64,000 bases of DNA from Aciduricibacillus chroicocephali (GTDB lineage Bacteria; Bacillota; Bacilli; Bacillales; Amphibacillaceae): contig NZ_CP129113.1 of the NCBI RefSeq assembly GCF_030762805.1, positions 1,874,001 to 1,938,000 of the forward strand. The letters run 5' to 3'. A program made the translations under genes and the position numbers. Within the stretch, counting starts at the first letter, position 1; every line of letters begins with the position of its first letter. The notes under the pieces are model-generated. The model saw only the letters and a list, made by a program, of their open reading frames with translations. It did not search any database and was not told the origin of the DNA. Positions 10,616 through 19,308 of this stretch are shown piece after piece.

Positions 10616-11194
10616 TTGAAAATATATAAAATCATTCCGCTCCTTGCCATTCTGTTACTTGCTGCTTGTGGCCAGTCCAAAATTGAGACGAATATGTCTG
10701 TGGACGTTAAAAGCTTCGAATATAGGAATCAGGATGGTAATAAATTCGGACTTAAAGATTTAAAAGGTAACTGGTGGGTTGCCGATTTCATCTTTACAAA
10801 CTGTACTACCGTTTGCCTGCCAATGACTTCAAATATGAAACAGCTTCAGAACAGAGCAGCAAAAGAAAATGTCGATGTCCAACTTGTATCTTTCAGTATT
10901 GATCCGGATCGCGACAAACCAGATGTGCTGAAGAAATATGCAAAAAGCTATAATGCTGATACGAAGAACTGGAATTTCCTAACAGGTTATGATTTCAATA
11001 CAATTAAAGAGCTTTCCGTACTCTCTTTCAAAAGTCTAGCCGAGAAACCACCGGAGGGAACCGATACAGACCAGTTCACACACGGGACGAGCTTCTTCCT
11101 CGTTAATCCTGACGGCAAAGTAATTAAGAGATACGACGGAAGTGACAATAAATCAATTGATGCCATCGTGGATGACTTAAAGAAAGTTCAATAA
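10616..11194 (+). CDS. SCO1/SenC family lipoprotein (copper chaperone for cytochrome oxidase)
   Basis: A 192-residue protein with a lipoprotein signal (LLAILLLAACGQ, lipobox Cys about residue 18) and a thioredoxin-like SCO domain. The copper motif is complete: CTTVC (CxxxC) after DFIFTN, and the distal His in FTHGTSFFLV. SCO proteins deliver copper to the CuA site of cytochrome oxidase outside the membrane. I used a TTG start at 10616, eight bases after GAGAGGAG; the frame is open to 10547, but the upstream residues are not signal-like. It is followed 15 bp later by a YtkA-like lipoprotein, which suggests a shared role in copper or oxidase assembly. Confidence 0.9.
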   Translation: MKIYKIIPLLAILLLAACGQSKIETNMSVDVKSFEYRNQDGNKFGLKDLKGNWWVADFIFTNCTTVCLPMTSNMKQLQNRAAKENVDVQLVSFSIDPDRDKPDVLKKYAKSYNADTKNWNFLTGYDFNTIKELSVLSFKSLAEKPPEGTDTDQFTHGTSFFLVNPDGKVIKRYDGSDNKSIDAIVDDLKKVQ

Positions 11195-11209
11195 AAGGAG
11201 GATACTCAT

Positions 11210-11968
11210 TTGAAAAAAAGTCTATTTATTATTGGAACAGTGATCCTTGTACTCTTCCTTTCAGCATGTGGGGAAAAGGACAAAGCGAAGGACACTTCAT
11301 CAAAAGAGCCGAACACGCTCGATCCGCTAGAAGTTGCTCTGAATGTGCCCGAAACTGGCGAAAAGAACAAGCCCATTGAACTAAAAGCAACAGTTAAACA
11401 AAAGAAAGAGCTAGTAGACGATGCTTCTGAGGTTCAATTCGAAATATGGAAAGACGGCGCCAAAGAAGACTCCGAAATAATTGATGCTGCAAATAAAAAA
11501 GACGGTAAATATACTGCTAATTACACTTTCAAAGAAGATGCCGTCTATACTGTCCAGGTACATGTAACGGCACGTCAGCAACACCAGATGCCAACAAAGA
11601 AAATTGCGATCGACAGTTCTGAAACTACGAGGAATGAGCATGAGGGACACAGCCACGGCGATGAGCACCATGCCTCTGATCTCAGTTTTCATTTTATAAA
11701 GCCGGAAAAAATCAGCAAAAATACAGATACTGAATTGGCCGTTCATTTGGAGAAGGACGGAAAACCACTTACAGAAGCAAATGTCCGTTATGAAATTTCC
11801 AAAGATGATGTTAAAAAACATGCATGGGTAGCTACGCAGGAAATTAAGACCGGTCAATATAAAGCTACATATGCTTTTAAAAATGCCGGCAAGTATACAG
11901 TACAAATTCACGTTGAAAATGATAAAGGTTTGCATGAACATGAGCACTATACTTTGACAGTTGAATAA
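11210..11968 (+). CDS. Tandem YtkA/FixH-like lipoprotein with His-rich linker
   Basis: A 252-residue lipoprotein: signal peptide with lipobox LSACGEK, then two similar immunoglobulin-like YtkA domains (about 45-140 and 157-252), each ending in a YTVQ(V/I)HV strand. The domains are joined by a His-rich linker (HEGHSHGDEHH, about 143-153), and the C terminus has HEHEH. The start is TTG at 11210 after AAAGGAGG. YtkA-like domains are linked to copper handling; this is family knowledge, and the His-rich linker fits metal binding. It forms an operon with the SCO gene and ends at a strong terminator. Two domains in one chain is longer than the usual single-domain YtkA. Confidence 0.82.
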   Translation: MKKSLFIIGTVILVLFLSACGEKDKAKDTSSKEPNTLDPLEVALNVPETGEKNKPIELKATVKQKKELVDDASEVQFEIWKDGAKEDSEIIDAANKKDGKYTANYTFKEDAVYTVQVHVTARQQHQMPTKKIAIDSSETTRNEHEGHSHGDEHHASDLSFHFIKPEKISKNTDTELAVHLEKDGKPLTEANVRYEISKDDVKKHAWVATQEIKTGQYKATYAFKNAGKYTVQIHVENDKGLHEHEHYTLTVE

Positions 11969-11978
11969 CGCGAGAACC

Positions 11979-12013
11979 AAATCCCGGTTGCACTGTGCAA
12001 TCGGGATTTTTTA
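11979..12013 (+). terminator. Intrinsic terminator of the SCO/YtkA operon
   Basis: The stem AATCCCG(G)TTGCA pairs with TGCAATCGGGATT around a short loop, followed by TTTTTT. It ends one base before the first heptamer of the array described next. Confidence 0.9.
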
Positions 12014-12166
12014 TGTCGAAAATTATTAACTCGTTCGACATTCTATTAAGTTCGTGTCGAATATACTCGTTCATCTTTCGACATGTTCACTTGCTAGATT
12101 CGACAACTTCCATATGCTTATTCGACACATTCCTTTGTTTGTCGAAACCTAGAATAACAATCGACA
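12014..12166. repeat. Regularly spaced array of eight TTCGACA/TGTCGAA heptamers
   Basis: Between two convergent operons lie eight copies of one heptamer: TGTCGAA at 12014, 12055 and 12140; TTCGACA (its complement) at 12034, 12077, 12099 and 12121; and ATCGACA (one change) at 12160. The TCGA cores are 19, 22, 21, 22, 22, 20 and 19 bp apart, near two helical turns, so all sites face one side of the helix. The spacer sequences are A+T-rich and unrelated to each other. The heptamer equals the Spo0A box core (TGTCGAA). No promoter or gene is obvious in the array. The rest of the gap (12167-12228) holds a GGCGAATT/AATTCGCC dyad. Confidence 0.85.
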
Positions 12167-12228
12167 ACCCAAGATAACATTGGCGAATTATGAGCAAATT
12201 GATTTCTCCAAAATTCGCCGTATACGAC

Positions 12229-12262
12229 AAAAAATCAGACAACCAATATAAGTTGTCTGATT
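12229..12262 (-). terminator. Intrinsic terminator of the thiZXY operon
   Basis: A perfect 10-bp stem (ATCAGACAAC/GTTGTCTGAT) is followed by TTTTTT on the minus strand, just past the stop of the substrate-binding protein gene. Confidence 0.92.
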
Positions 12263-12270
12263 TCATATAT

Positions 12271-13290
12271 TTATTCTGCAATATTTACGTAAACGTCTGT
12301 AGCTTCAGGTTCTTTTTTGATTAGATCATAATCCTTAAGCCATTTTGCCGTCTCTTCCCAAGATGACTTTTCCTGACTGCCGAAACCTTTGTCAGATTTC
12401 ATCTTTGGCAGAAGGATTTCAAGACTCTTCTTCTCAATTGTCGCGTCAAGTGGGAAATTGGACTTGTCCTGATTGTCCAAGAGAATTTCCAATGACTGTT
12501 CTGGGTTCTCGACTGTAAAATTAAATCCTTTTTCTGCCGCACGCCAGAACGCTTCAATTTGCTTTTTCTCTTTCTTTAGGGTCGCATCACTTGTTACTGC
12601 AACAAGTTCATAATAGGATGGTACGCCGTAATCTTCTGGATTCAATACACCTACATCATGCTTTTCACTTTCGAGAATCGGTACCTCATGGTTCACATAC
12701 ATTCCTGTTACAGCATCTGTCTTTCCAGAAACAAGTGCCGGCATTAAATCAAAACCAACATCCGTCATTTTAACTTTAGCCGGATCCCCTCCGTCTTTTT
12801 TGACCATCGTTTCAATCATTTTTTCTGCTACAGGAATACCAGAATAGCCAACATTTTTTCCTTCCAGATCTTTTGGTGACTTGATTTTTGTTTTAGTCTC
12901 ATATACGAGGCGGTTAAGTGGTGAACGAACAACAGCTGCAACTGCTTTTACTGGAATGTCTTCATTGGCACGGGCCATGATGACATCCGGCTGATAATAC
13001 ATTCCCATCGTCACTTTCCCAGAAGCCGCGAGACTGAGCGGGTCTGTCGGATTCGCAGGAAATTCAAATTCTACATCAAGTCCTTCATCTTTGAAATAAC
13101 CTTTCTCTTTGGCTGCATACAAATAGCTATGTACAGCATTGGGATACCAATCCAGCATGACGGTAATCTTTTTCAAACGCTCATCTGATTTCCCTCTTGC
13201 ATGATCTTTTTCAGTTTCATCTTTCGCACCACATCCAGCAATCAATAATAATGTAAAAATAGCAATAAACGATATCAACAATTTTTTCAT
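12271..13290 (-). CDS. thiY: Thiamine-precursor ABC transporter substrate-binding lipoprotein (NMT1/THI5-like)
   Basis: A 339-residue lipoprotein with signal peptide and lipobox LLIAGCGAK, then an NMT1/THI5-like fold: VMLDWYPNAVHSYLYAAKEKGYF, SGKVTMGMYYQPDV and SPKDLEGKNVGYSG. These proteins bind pyrimidine precursors of thiamine, such as formylaminopyrimidine or HMP. The ATG at 13290 follows GGAGGAAATACGA; a start at 13305 is less likely. It overlaps the permease gene stop by 4 bp. The operon begins with a TPP riboswitch, which is the main reason for assigning a thiamine-precursor role rather than sulfonate or nitrate uptake, whose transporters look similar. Confidence 0.9.
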   Translation of the reverse strand: MKKLLISFIAIFTLLLIAGCGAKDETEKDHARGKSDERLKKITVMLDWYPNAVHSYLYAAKEKGYFKDEGLDVEFEFPANPTDPLSLAASGKVTMGMYYQPDVIMARANEDIPVKAVAAVVRSPLNRLVYETKTKIKSPKDLEGKNVGYSGIPVAEKMIETMVKKDGGDPAKVKMTDVGFDLMPALVSGKTDAVTGMYVNHEVPILESEKHDVGVLNPEDYGVPSYYELVAVTSDATLKKEKKQIEAFWRAAEKGFNFTVENPEQSLEILLDNQDKSNFPLDATIEKKSLEILLPKMKSDKGFGSQEKSSWEETAKWLKDYDLIKKEPEATDVYVNIAE

Positions 13291-14027
13291 TCGTATTTCC
13301 TCCATTTCAATATGTAACTTTCAAGTACCAAAACAATTGCAAATAGCAACAGGCCTGCGAGTGACAATACGATGATTGGTGCAAAGACCCCTGCTCCATC
13401 AAACTGTGTCATCATTCTTCTGCTGAAGTATCCGAGTCCTTCCTGTGCACCGAGCCATTCACCGATTGCCGCTCCGATAACTGCCATTGGAACAGCAACT
13501 TTTAATCCGGAAAAGAAGCTGGGCAGTGAGGCAGGAACTTGTAATTTGAAAAAGATGTCTCGCCGATTAGCTCCCATTGTATGCATCAGTTCTGTCAATT
13601 CTCTACTTGTTGCACGAATCCCATCAAATGAAGAAATGACAATTGGGAAAAAGGTGATCAGCACAGTCACAAGTACTCTGCTCCAGATTGTATAGCCGAA
13701 CCAAAGCACAAAGACTGGGGCAATGGCTATAATTGGTATCGTCTGGGTTGCGACCAAAACAGGATAAAGTGCCTGCTCTATCATTTGGCTTACTGTCATT
13801 AGAATCGCTAATAGAATACCAAGTACAATCGAAATCATAAGGCCGATGAAAACGACAAGCATTGTAGCCGGCAAATGTTCCAGGAGCAGCACATCTTTTA
13901 GCTCCCAAATCTTATTGACTATGCCTGTCGGTGTTGGCAAAATGAATTGCATGTCAATCGAACGGGCAACGATTTCCCAGATGATCAGGAGGATGATAAT
14001 AAATATTACCGGTGCAATCCGTCTCAT
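13287..14027 (-). CDS. thiX: Thiamine-precursor ABC transporter permease
   Basis: A 246-residue integral membrane protein with about six hydrophobic segments, beginning with PVIFIIILLIIWEIVA. The binding-protein-dependent permease (BPD_transp_1) region carries the coupling-loop motif in LMHTMGANRRDIFFKLQVPASLPSFFSGLKVAV, which contacts the ATPase. It overlaps the ATPase gene by 4 bp at its start and the binding-protein gene by 4 bp at its end. Sequence alone would also fit the taurine/nitrate permease family; the upstream TPP riboswitch supports thiamine-precursor import. Confidence 0.88.
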   Translation of the reverse strand: MRRIAPVIFIIILLIIWEIVARSIDMQFILPTPTGIVNKIWELKDVLLLEHLPATMLVVFIGLMISIVLGILLAILMTVSQMIEQALYPVLVATQTIPIIAIAPVFVLWFGYTIWSRVLVTVLITFFPIVISSFDGIRATSRELTELMHTMGANRRDIFFKLQVPASLPSFFSGLKVAVPMAVIGAAIGEWLGAQEGLGYFSRRMMTQFDGAGVFAPIIVLSLAGLLLFAIVLVLESYILKWRKYE

Positions 14028-14776
14028 TTTAGAGCCTGCTTTCTGAACCGTTCAATGAGCGATTCTTTCAAATGCAGAACAGCCGGTAGATCTTCATCTT
14101 TGCGCCTTCGCGGCCGATCGAGCGGTACCTCAATCTCTGTAAGCATTTTAGCCGGCGTCTCTTCCAGCACAAGAATCCGGTCTGATAGAAATACTGCTTC
14201 ACTTATATCATGAGTGATGAACAAAACAGTCTTCTTATCACGCTCCCAGCGCTCCAAAAGCCATTCCTGCATGAAAAGTTTTGTAAGTGCATCAAGAGCG
14301 GAAAAAGGCTCATCAAGCAACAGTAATTCAGACCCAGCAAGCGTTGCTCTTAAAAAGGATACACGCTGACGCATACCACCAGAAAGTTCACCCGGATATT
14401 TCTTCGCATAGCCGTCAAGTCCAAATGCATCAAGCATTTCTGTAATTTCATCGCTATGAATTTCTGTTCTATTCAACTCCAGGGGCAGCCTTACATTCTC
14501 ATATACTGTCCGCCATGGCATAAGGAGGTCCCGTTGTGGCATATAACCTACTTTTCCATGCCGATTCTCCCTCATTTCTCCGTTTAGTTGGATTACACCG
14601 GAATCCACCTTTTCCAAACCTGTAATTAATCTGAAAATAGTTGACTTGCCCGAACCACTCGCACCAATCAGACTTACGAACTCACCCTTTTTAATCGATA
14701 GATCAACCCCTTTCAATATCTCTTTATTTCCATAACTGAAACTGACATTTTCAAACTCTAAAGCCTTTTCACTCAT
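14024..14776 (-). CDS. thiZ: Thiamine-precursor ABC transporter ATP-binding protein
   Basis: A 250-residue ABC ATPase with all motifs intact: Walker A GASGSGKST (about 38-46), Q-loop in GYMPQRDLLMPW, signature LSGGMRQRVS, Walker B LLLLDEPFSALD and the H-loop in FITHDISEA. It is the first gene of the operon, 45 bp after the riboswitch-linked terminator, so its expression should rise when TPP is low. The ATPase belongs to the nitrate/sulfonate/thiamine-precursor branch of ABC transporters. Confidence 0.9.
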   Translation of the reverse strand: MSEKALEFENVSFSYGNKEILKGVDLSIKKGEFVSLIGASGSGKSTIFRLITGLEKVDSGVIQLNGEMRENRHGKVGYMPQRDLLMPWRTVYENVRLPLELNRTEIHSDEITEMLDAFGLDGYAKKYPGELSGGMRQRVSFLRATLAGSELLLLDEPFSALDALTKLFMQEWLLERWERDKKTVLFITHDISEAVFLSDRILVLEETPAKMLTEIEVPLDRPRRRKDEDLPAVLHLKESLIERFRKQALK

Positions 14777-14820
14777 TTCCTTTCACACCCTTTCTTCAAG
14801 TGATCAATCCGTCTAACATA

Positions 14821-14861
14821 AAAAAGCACCGCTTCCAGTAATACGGGAAGCGGTGCTTTTT
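14821..14861 (-). terminator. Riboswitch-controlled attenuator terminator
   Basis: A strong hairpin with stem AGCACCGCTTCC/GGAAGCGGTGCT flanked by A- and T-runs. Its 5' arm, CACCGCTTCC (on the minus strand, 14855-14846), is perfectly complementary to GGAAGCGGTG at the 3' end of the TPP riboswitch (14924-14915). Forming P1 of the riboswitch therefore frees the terminator, and unfolding the aptamer allows the antiterminator. Confidence 0.9.
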
Positions 14862-14914
14862 AGACACACATACAGAATATACACTGCTGGTCATGACCAT
14901 GCAGAGATCTTCTT

Positions 14915-15004
14915 CACCGCTTCCTTACGCTAGTTCGAACTAGATCAAGTTCAAGGGTCAAGGCCACGCCTCTCTCAGCTCGCAATTGAGCACCCCTAGT
15001 GGTG
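14915..15004 (-). ncRNA. TPP riboswitch (thi box)
   Basis: Reading the minus strand, the conserved thi-box blocks appear in order: ACTAGGGGTGCT, GCTGAGAGAGG, ACCCTTGAACTTGATCTAG, and ACTAGCGTAAGGAAG. P1 can form between CACCACT at the 5' end and AGCGGTG at the 3' end. One departure from consensus is ACTTGATC in place of ACCTGATC. It is followed by an attenuator whose 5' arm can pair with the aptamer's 3' end, so TPP binding should stop transcription of the thiZXY operon. Confidence 0.95.
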
Positions 15005-15083
15005 ATAAAATTATTGAATTTTCAGCATACTTAATGACAGTATGTCATGATTTAAGAAATAAAGCAAGTCAACTTCAGCAAGT

Positions 15084-15112
15084 AAAAAAGCCCCGGAGTA
15101 TGTCCGGAGCTT
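15084..15112 (-). terminator. Intrinsic terminator after the aminotransferase
   Basis: The stem GCTCCGG/CCGGGGC (with a short loop) is followed by TTTTTT on the minus strand, immediately past the aminotransferase stop. Confidence 0.85.
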
Positions 15113-15119
15113 ACAAAAA

Positions 15120-16280
15120 TTAGAATTTGCTGTTGAATACTTTAACAGCAGCATCGATATCTGCTTCGAAGCCCATTTCCTTCAAAGTTTCACCAATGAG
15201 GCGGATTGCTTCAGCAAGCATTTCTTTTGTTGTATTACCCATATGCCCGATACGGAAAGCCTTGCCGCTCAAATGTGCAAGTGCACCGGAAACGACAACT
15301 TTCTTGTCAGCAAGCTTCTGACGGAATTCTGCATCATTGACACCTTCAGGATAAAGTGCGCAAGTAAGCGTATCAGCAGCAGCACCTTCAACTGCTAGTG
15401 CCTTCATGCCGTATACCGCAAGTGCAGCTTGTACACCTTCACGGAATTGACGATGACGACGGTAACGCTGCTCAAGTCCTTCTTCAAGAACAAGACGCAT
15501 GCCTTCGTTATAAGCATAGACAAGGTTTACTGCAGGTGTTGCGAAATATTTAGTAGGGTCATGCATGATCGGAATCCAGCGTTTGATATCAATGTAATAA
15601 CCAGGAACGCGTTCCATTGCATCACGAGCTGCTAGAGCTGTTTTGCTGAATGATACAATCGCAAGACCTGGTGGTACACCGATAGCCTTCTGGGATCCTG
15701 TAAGAACTACATCAAGTGTCCATTCAGGGTTGTTGCAATATGCTTTGCCCATGTCTTCTTCCATTGCCGCAGTCGCGCAAACGCCATCAACGATTGCAAG
15801 CGCGCCATGCTGCTTGATCATAGGAACAAGAACATCAAGATCAGCTGCAACACCAGTAGATGTATCAGCGTGAGTTACAGTAACAGCTCTGTACGTGTTG
15901 TTTGCAAGACGTGCTGCAACCATGTTCGGGTCAACCTGATGGCCCCATTCTGCTTCAACAACGTCAAAAGGAATGCCATAAGCTGCGGCAACATCCTTGA
16001 ATCTGTCACCGAAGAAGCCTTGGCTGATGATTAGAATTCTCTCACCAGGCTTGACTGTATTCGCAAGTGCCATTTCCATCCCTAGTGTTCCGGAAGCAGC
16101 AAAGACGATTACTTCGCCCTCTGTGTTATTGAACATTTCACGTGTTTTCGCAACTGAATCTTTGTAGATTTTTGCGAAACGCGGATCTGTATGGCTCCAT
16201 GTTTCCTGAGACATTGCATCGTAGATAGAGTCGACAACAGGCGTTGGGCCTGGGATCAACAGCATTTCTTCATTACGCAT
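15120..16280 (-). CDS. Alanine/serine-glyoxylate aminotransferase family enzyme (class V)
   Basis: A 386-residue PLP enzyme, fold type I. The N terminus LLIPGPTPV is typical of the alanine-glyoxylate/serine-pyruvate aminotransferases; the PLP site is visible as ASGTLGMEMAL, an Asp in IVDGVCATAAMEED and the Schiff-base Lys in LTGSQKAIGVPPGL. Members transfer amino groups from alanine, serine or ureidoglycine to glyoxylate. B. subtilis PucG is in this family, but no purine-catabolism genes are nearby, so the substrate is open. CAGGAGGGGAAAAGTTC precedes the ATG. The gene appears monocistronic with its own terminator. Confidence 0.88.
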   Translation of the reverse strand: MRNEEMLLIPGPTPVVDSIYDAMSQETWSHTDPRFAKIYKDSVAKTREMFNNTEGEVIVFAASGTLGMEMALANTVKPGERILIISQGFFGDRFKDVAAAYGIPFDVVEAEWGHQVDPNMVAARLANNTYRAVTVTHADTSTGVAADLDVLVPMIKQHGALAIVDGVCATAAMEEDMGKAYCNNPEWTLDVVLTGSQKAIGVPPGLAIVSFSKTALAARDAMERVPGYYIDIKRWIPIMHDPTKYFATPAVNLVYAYNEGMRLVLEEGLEQRYRRHRQFREGVQAALAVYGMKALAVEGAAADTLTCALYPEGVNDAEFRQKLADKKVVVSGALAHLSGKAFRIGHMGNTTKEMLAEAIRLIGETLKEMGFEADIDAAVKVFNSKF

Positions 16281-16543
16281 GAACTTTTCCCCTCCTGAAA
16301 GGTATTATGTAATTTGTTCAAATTAACTATACTACATTTTAACTCTTTTTCCCCCTGATTCGCAATTTTCGAATTCTTAATCTTTTTCTATAGTCATATT
16401 GATTTATTTTAACGTTTTATGCATTCAGTTTGACAAAAAAATGACAAATTTCAACAAAACATCTTGATTTTATATGTAATTGGACGGATACTAATATAGG
16501 TTATATATACCATTTATCAAAAAATAAGGAGGTCTATACTAAC

Positions 16544-18631
16544 ATGCGCCAGAGAAATACTTTTCAGCGCAATCTCGTTTTCATGCTGGGCATATCGATT
16601 TCTGTGCTAGTCATCCTGATCATGCTGTTCAATTACTGGAACGCTCGCAAGGATCTTGTCCAGAAGAATGAAGAGACCGAACAGCTGGTAGAGGAGAATA
16701 TACTCAATGCCATTAACAGTTCGGATGCTGCTTATAGCATTATTGAAAAGTCGCTTGGCGAGAAGATGGAACAATACACGAAGGTCCTTATAAACAAATA
16801 CAAAAAGAACCCGAATATCGATTCATGGAATCTTGCTGATTATAAGAAGCAATTCGATGGGTTTGATATTTTCGTCTTGAATAAGGATCTTGTCATTACC
16901 CACTCATCCCGCAAAGCTGACCTTGGTCTCGACTTTAAGGAATTCGGGATTACCGATTTGCTCATGGGCCGTTTGAACAGCGGCAAATTCGAAACAGATC
17001 GAATGGAAATCTCCGAAGCGACAAAGCAAGCGAATAAATTCAGCTATATGGCGACACCTGATAAGAAGTATTTAATTGAATTAGGTGCCACATCTGAACA
17101 ATTCGACAGTCTCATTAAAGATCTGGACATGACACAACTTGCTTCCAATCTGGAAAAGGCACATGATTACGTGGACAATATCGACATTTATACAGTCCAA
17201 GCTGATAAAATGCCAGAACAGTCAATCACAGATCAGAACAATAAAGGTGAATCCATCAAGATTAGCAAAAAGTCAGCCAAGATTGGTGCCGAGGCAATCA
17301 AGAGTGGAAATTCGATCGAAAAAGAAGCAAAAGAAAATGGAAAAGAATTTAAATACCATTACATACCTGCTTTGAAAAAGGATGAAAACGGCGACACACT
17401 TTATAAACAATCACGCCTGCTTGTTATCAAGTATGATGAGTCCTATTTCAAAGGCCTTCTTATGAAGAAAAACATTTATTCCATTATTATCGTCATCGTT
17501 TCAGTCATTTTATCAATTGTATTATCCATTATAATTAGCCGCAGAATCTCCAAGCCAGTTGAGGCATTTGGTGAAGTAATTGATCGGACTTCGAGACTTG
17601 AATTTACGGATAATGAACATTTAACACAACTCAAGGAACGTAATGACGATTTTGGCAATCTTGCTGAGAAGTATGATCATATGCTTTCAGAAGTCCGTTC
17701 CGCTTTTTCAAAGGTCGTTCATTCCGCAGACCAATTGGCAGCCATGTCTGAACAATTCCAGGCAAGTGCTGAAGAAACAAGACAAGCAGCAGGTCAGATT
17801 TCGGGATCCATTCAGGATGTATCCAATGAAACTGAGAAACAATCAAGGCTTGTTAACAATGCGATTGAAGATATTCATCAGATTACAAATGAAGTCAAAC
17901 ATGTTAGTGATAATATCCAGAAAGTAAACAATCTAGTTGGCCATACAGTAGAAATTTCGAATAGCGGATCAGAAGCTATCGCCCATTCCGCGGAAAATAT
18001 GGTCAAAATAGACACCCATACAAAGGGCTCAAAAAATATCGTTATCCAGCTGAATGATAAATCAACTCAAATCGAAACGATTTCTTCATTTATTACGTCA
18101 ATTGCCGAGCAGACGAACTTGCTTGCTCTAAACGCAGCAATCGAATCTGCAAGAGCTGGTGAATCCGGTAAAGGTTTTGCTGTTGTTGCTGATGAAGTAC
18201 GCAAACTTGCAATCGAATCGAGCACAGCTGCCAAGCAGATCAATGACCTTATTGCTGAAATCAAAAATGAGATTTCCAAGGCTATGGACAGTATGAACGA
18301 TGGCTATGAAGCTGTTCAAGAAGGCAATACATTGACGAATGAAGCGGGCACTGCATTTAATGGCATTCTTGAAGCGGTTGAACAAGTTTCTGAAGAATCC
18401 CGCCACACGGCAGAGATTTCTTTAGAGGTTGAACAAATCACGTCCGGACTTCTCGGTTCCATCCAAGAAGTTGCCGACTTGTATGACAAACTGACTGCTA
18501 ATGCACAGGAAGTTGCCGCGACAACAGAAGAACAAACTGCTGTTGTTGAAGACATGACAGACGGAGCAAGCAACCTTTCAAAAATTGCCGACGAATTGAT
18601 CAAAGAAGTCGACAAATTCAAGATGGATTAA
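16544..18631 (+). CDS. Methyl-accepting chemotaxis protein, large extracellular sensor
   Basis: A 695-residue chemoreceptor. TM1 is about 12-32 and TM2 about 306-330, bracketing an extracellular domain of about 270 residues that looks Cache-like around [16 protein letters not shown]. After TM2 there is a HAMP-like segment ([17 protein letters not shown]) and a signalling domain with the tip [35 protein letters not shown]. The stretch of about 235-285 is unusually Lys/Ser/Glu-rich. It starts at ATG 16544 after AAGGAGGTC. Its sensor is unrelated to that of the receptor at 7497-9230, so the ligands should differ. No SigD-like box is evident upstream. Confidence 0.93.
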   Translation: MRQRNTFQRNLVFMLGISISVLVILIMLFNYWNARKDLVQKNEETEQLVEENILNAINSSDAAYSIIEKSLGEKMEQYTKVLINKYKKNPNIDSWNLADYKKQFDGFDIFVLNKDLVITHSSRKADLGLDFKEFGITDLLMGRLNSGKFETDRMEISEATKQANKFSYMATPDKKYLIELGATSEQFDSLIKDLDMTQLASNLEKAHDYVDNIDIYTVQADKMPEQSITDQNNKGESIKISKKSAKIGAEAIKSGNSIEKEAKENGKEFKYHYIPALKKDENGDTLYKQSRLLVIKYDESYFKGLLMKKNIYSIIIVIVSVILSIVLSIIISRRISKPVEAFGEVIDRTSRLEFTDNEHLTQLKERNDDFGNLAEKYDHMLSEVRSAFSKVVHSADQLAAMSEQFQASAEETRQAAGQISGSIQDVSNETEKQSRLVNNAIEDIHQITNEVKHVSDNIQKVNNLVGHTVEISNSGSEAIAHSAENMVKIDTHTKGSKNIVIQLNDKSTQIETISSFITSIAEQTNLLALNAAIESARAGESGKGFAVVADEVRKLAIESSTAAKQINDLIAEIKNEISKAMDSMNDGYEAVQEGNTLTNEAGTAFNGILEAVEQVSEESRHTAEISLEVEQITSGLLGSIQEVADLYDKLTANAQEVAATTEEQTAVVEDMTDGASNLSKIADELIKEVDKFKMD

Positions 18632-18678
18632 TCATCTATCAAACAATCTAAAACAATCTAAGAAAGAGGTATCAACGT

Positions 18679-19182
18679 ATGCAGAGAAATACAAACTACT
18701 ATATTCGATTAACGAAAACATTAATGACCGGTTTCTTCGGCCTTTACGTTCTTCTCGTTGCTTTTGGAAACGTAACAGACTACAATTCAAACTTTGAATT
18801 CGTAAAACATGTCCTTAGCATGGATACAACTTTTGACGGCAATAGCCTCATGTACCGTGCACTCGGTGCAACATGGGTACACCATACAGGTTACATCCTT
18901 ATTATTATTGTTGAGTGGATTATCGCTATTTCCTGTCTTGTCGGTGCTTGGAAAATGGGTAAATACATGAAAGCAGATGCAGCCTCTTTCCACGCTGCTA
19001 AGAAGTGGGGATTCATCGGTCTTCTACTCGGTATCACAGTCTGGTTCCTCGGTTTCCAGGTAATTGGTGGAGAATGGTTTGCCATGTGGCAAAGCGAAAT
19101 CTGGAACGGTCTTGATTCCGCTTTCCGCCTGACAACATATATCAGTGCATGCATCATCGTTCTTATGATTAAAGAGGATTAA
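18679..19182 (+). CDS. DUF2165 family small membrane protein
   Basis: A 167-residue integral membrane protein with about four hydrophobic segments (near 12-30, 70-92, 108-128, 143-163). The pattern LMTGFFGLYVLLVAFGNVTDYNSN followed by FVKHVLSMDTTF matches the DUF2165 family of predicted small integral membrane proteins, whose role is unknown. It starts 48 bp after the chemoreceptor stop with AAGAGGTATC before the ATG and is followed by a terminator, so the two may be cotranscribed. Confidence 0.8.
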   Translation: MQRNTNYYIRLTKTLMTGFFGLYVLLVAFGNVTDYNSNFEFVKHVLSMDTTFDGNSLMYRALGATWVHHTGYILIIIVEWIIAISCLVGAWKMGKYMKADAASFHAAKKWGFIGLLLGITVWFLGFQVIGGEWFAMWQSEIWNGLDSAFRLTTYISACIIVLMIKED

Positions 19183-19229
19183 TGGACAGAGGCTGGGACA
19201 TAAGTGTCTTTAGCCTATAGAAACCCTAT

Positions 19230-19285
19230 AAAACCCCGAACTAATGCAAGGAATAAAATTGCTTTGGTTCGGGGTTTTCATTTTC
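19230..19285 (+). terminator. Intrinsic terminator after the DUF2165 gene
   Basis: The stem AAAACCCCGAAC pairs with GGTTCGGGGTTTT around a 25-base loop, with A- and T-rich flanks, so it may work in both directions. Confidence 0.75.
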
Positions 19286-19308
19286 GAATATTGATTCTTT
19301 TTGAGGTA

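Noticed and set aside
12014-12166. CRISPR array
   Set aside because: The repeated unit is only 7 bp, occurs in both orientations and has no cas genes nearby; CRISPR repeats are 23 bp or longer and of one orientation.
11995-12177. 60-residue frame on the plus strand over the heptamer array
   Set aside because: It starts inside a terminator, has no ribosome site and its sequence is dictated by the repeated heptamers.
16281-16543. SigD promoter for the 695-residue chemoreceptor
   Set aside because: I found no GCCGATAT-like box with a TAAA at proper distance; only weak SigA-like matches exist.
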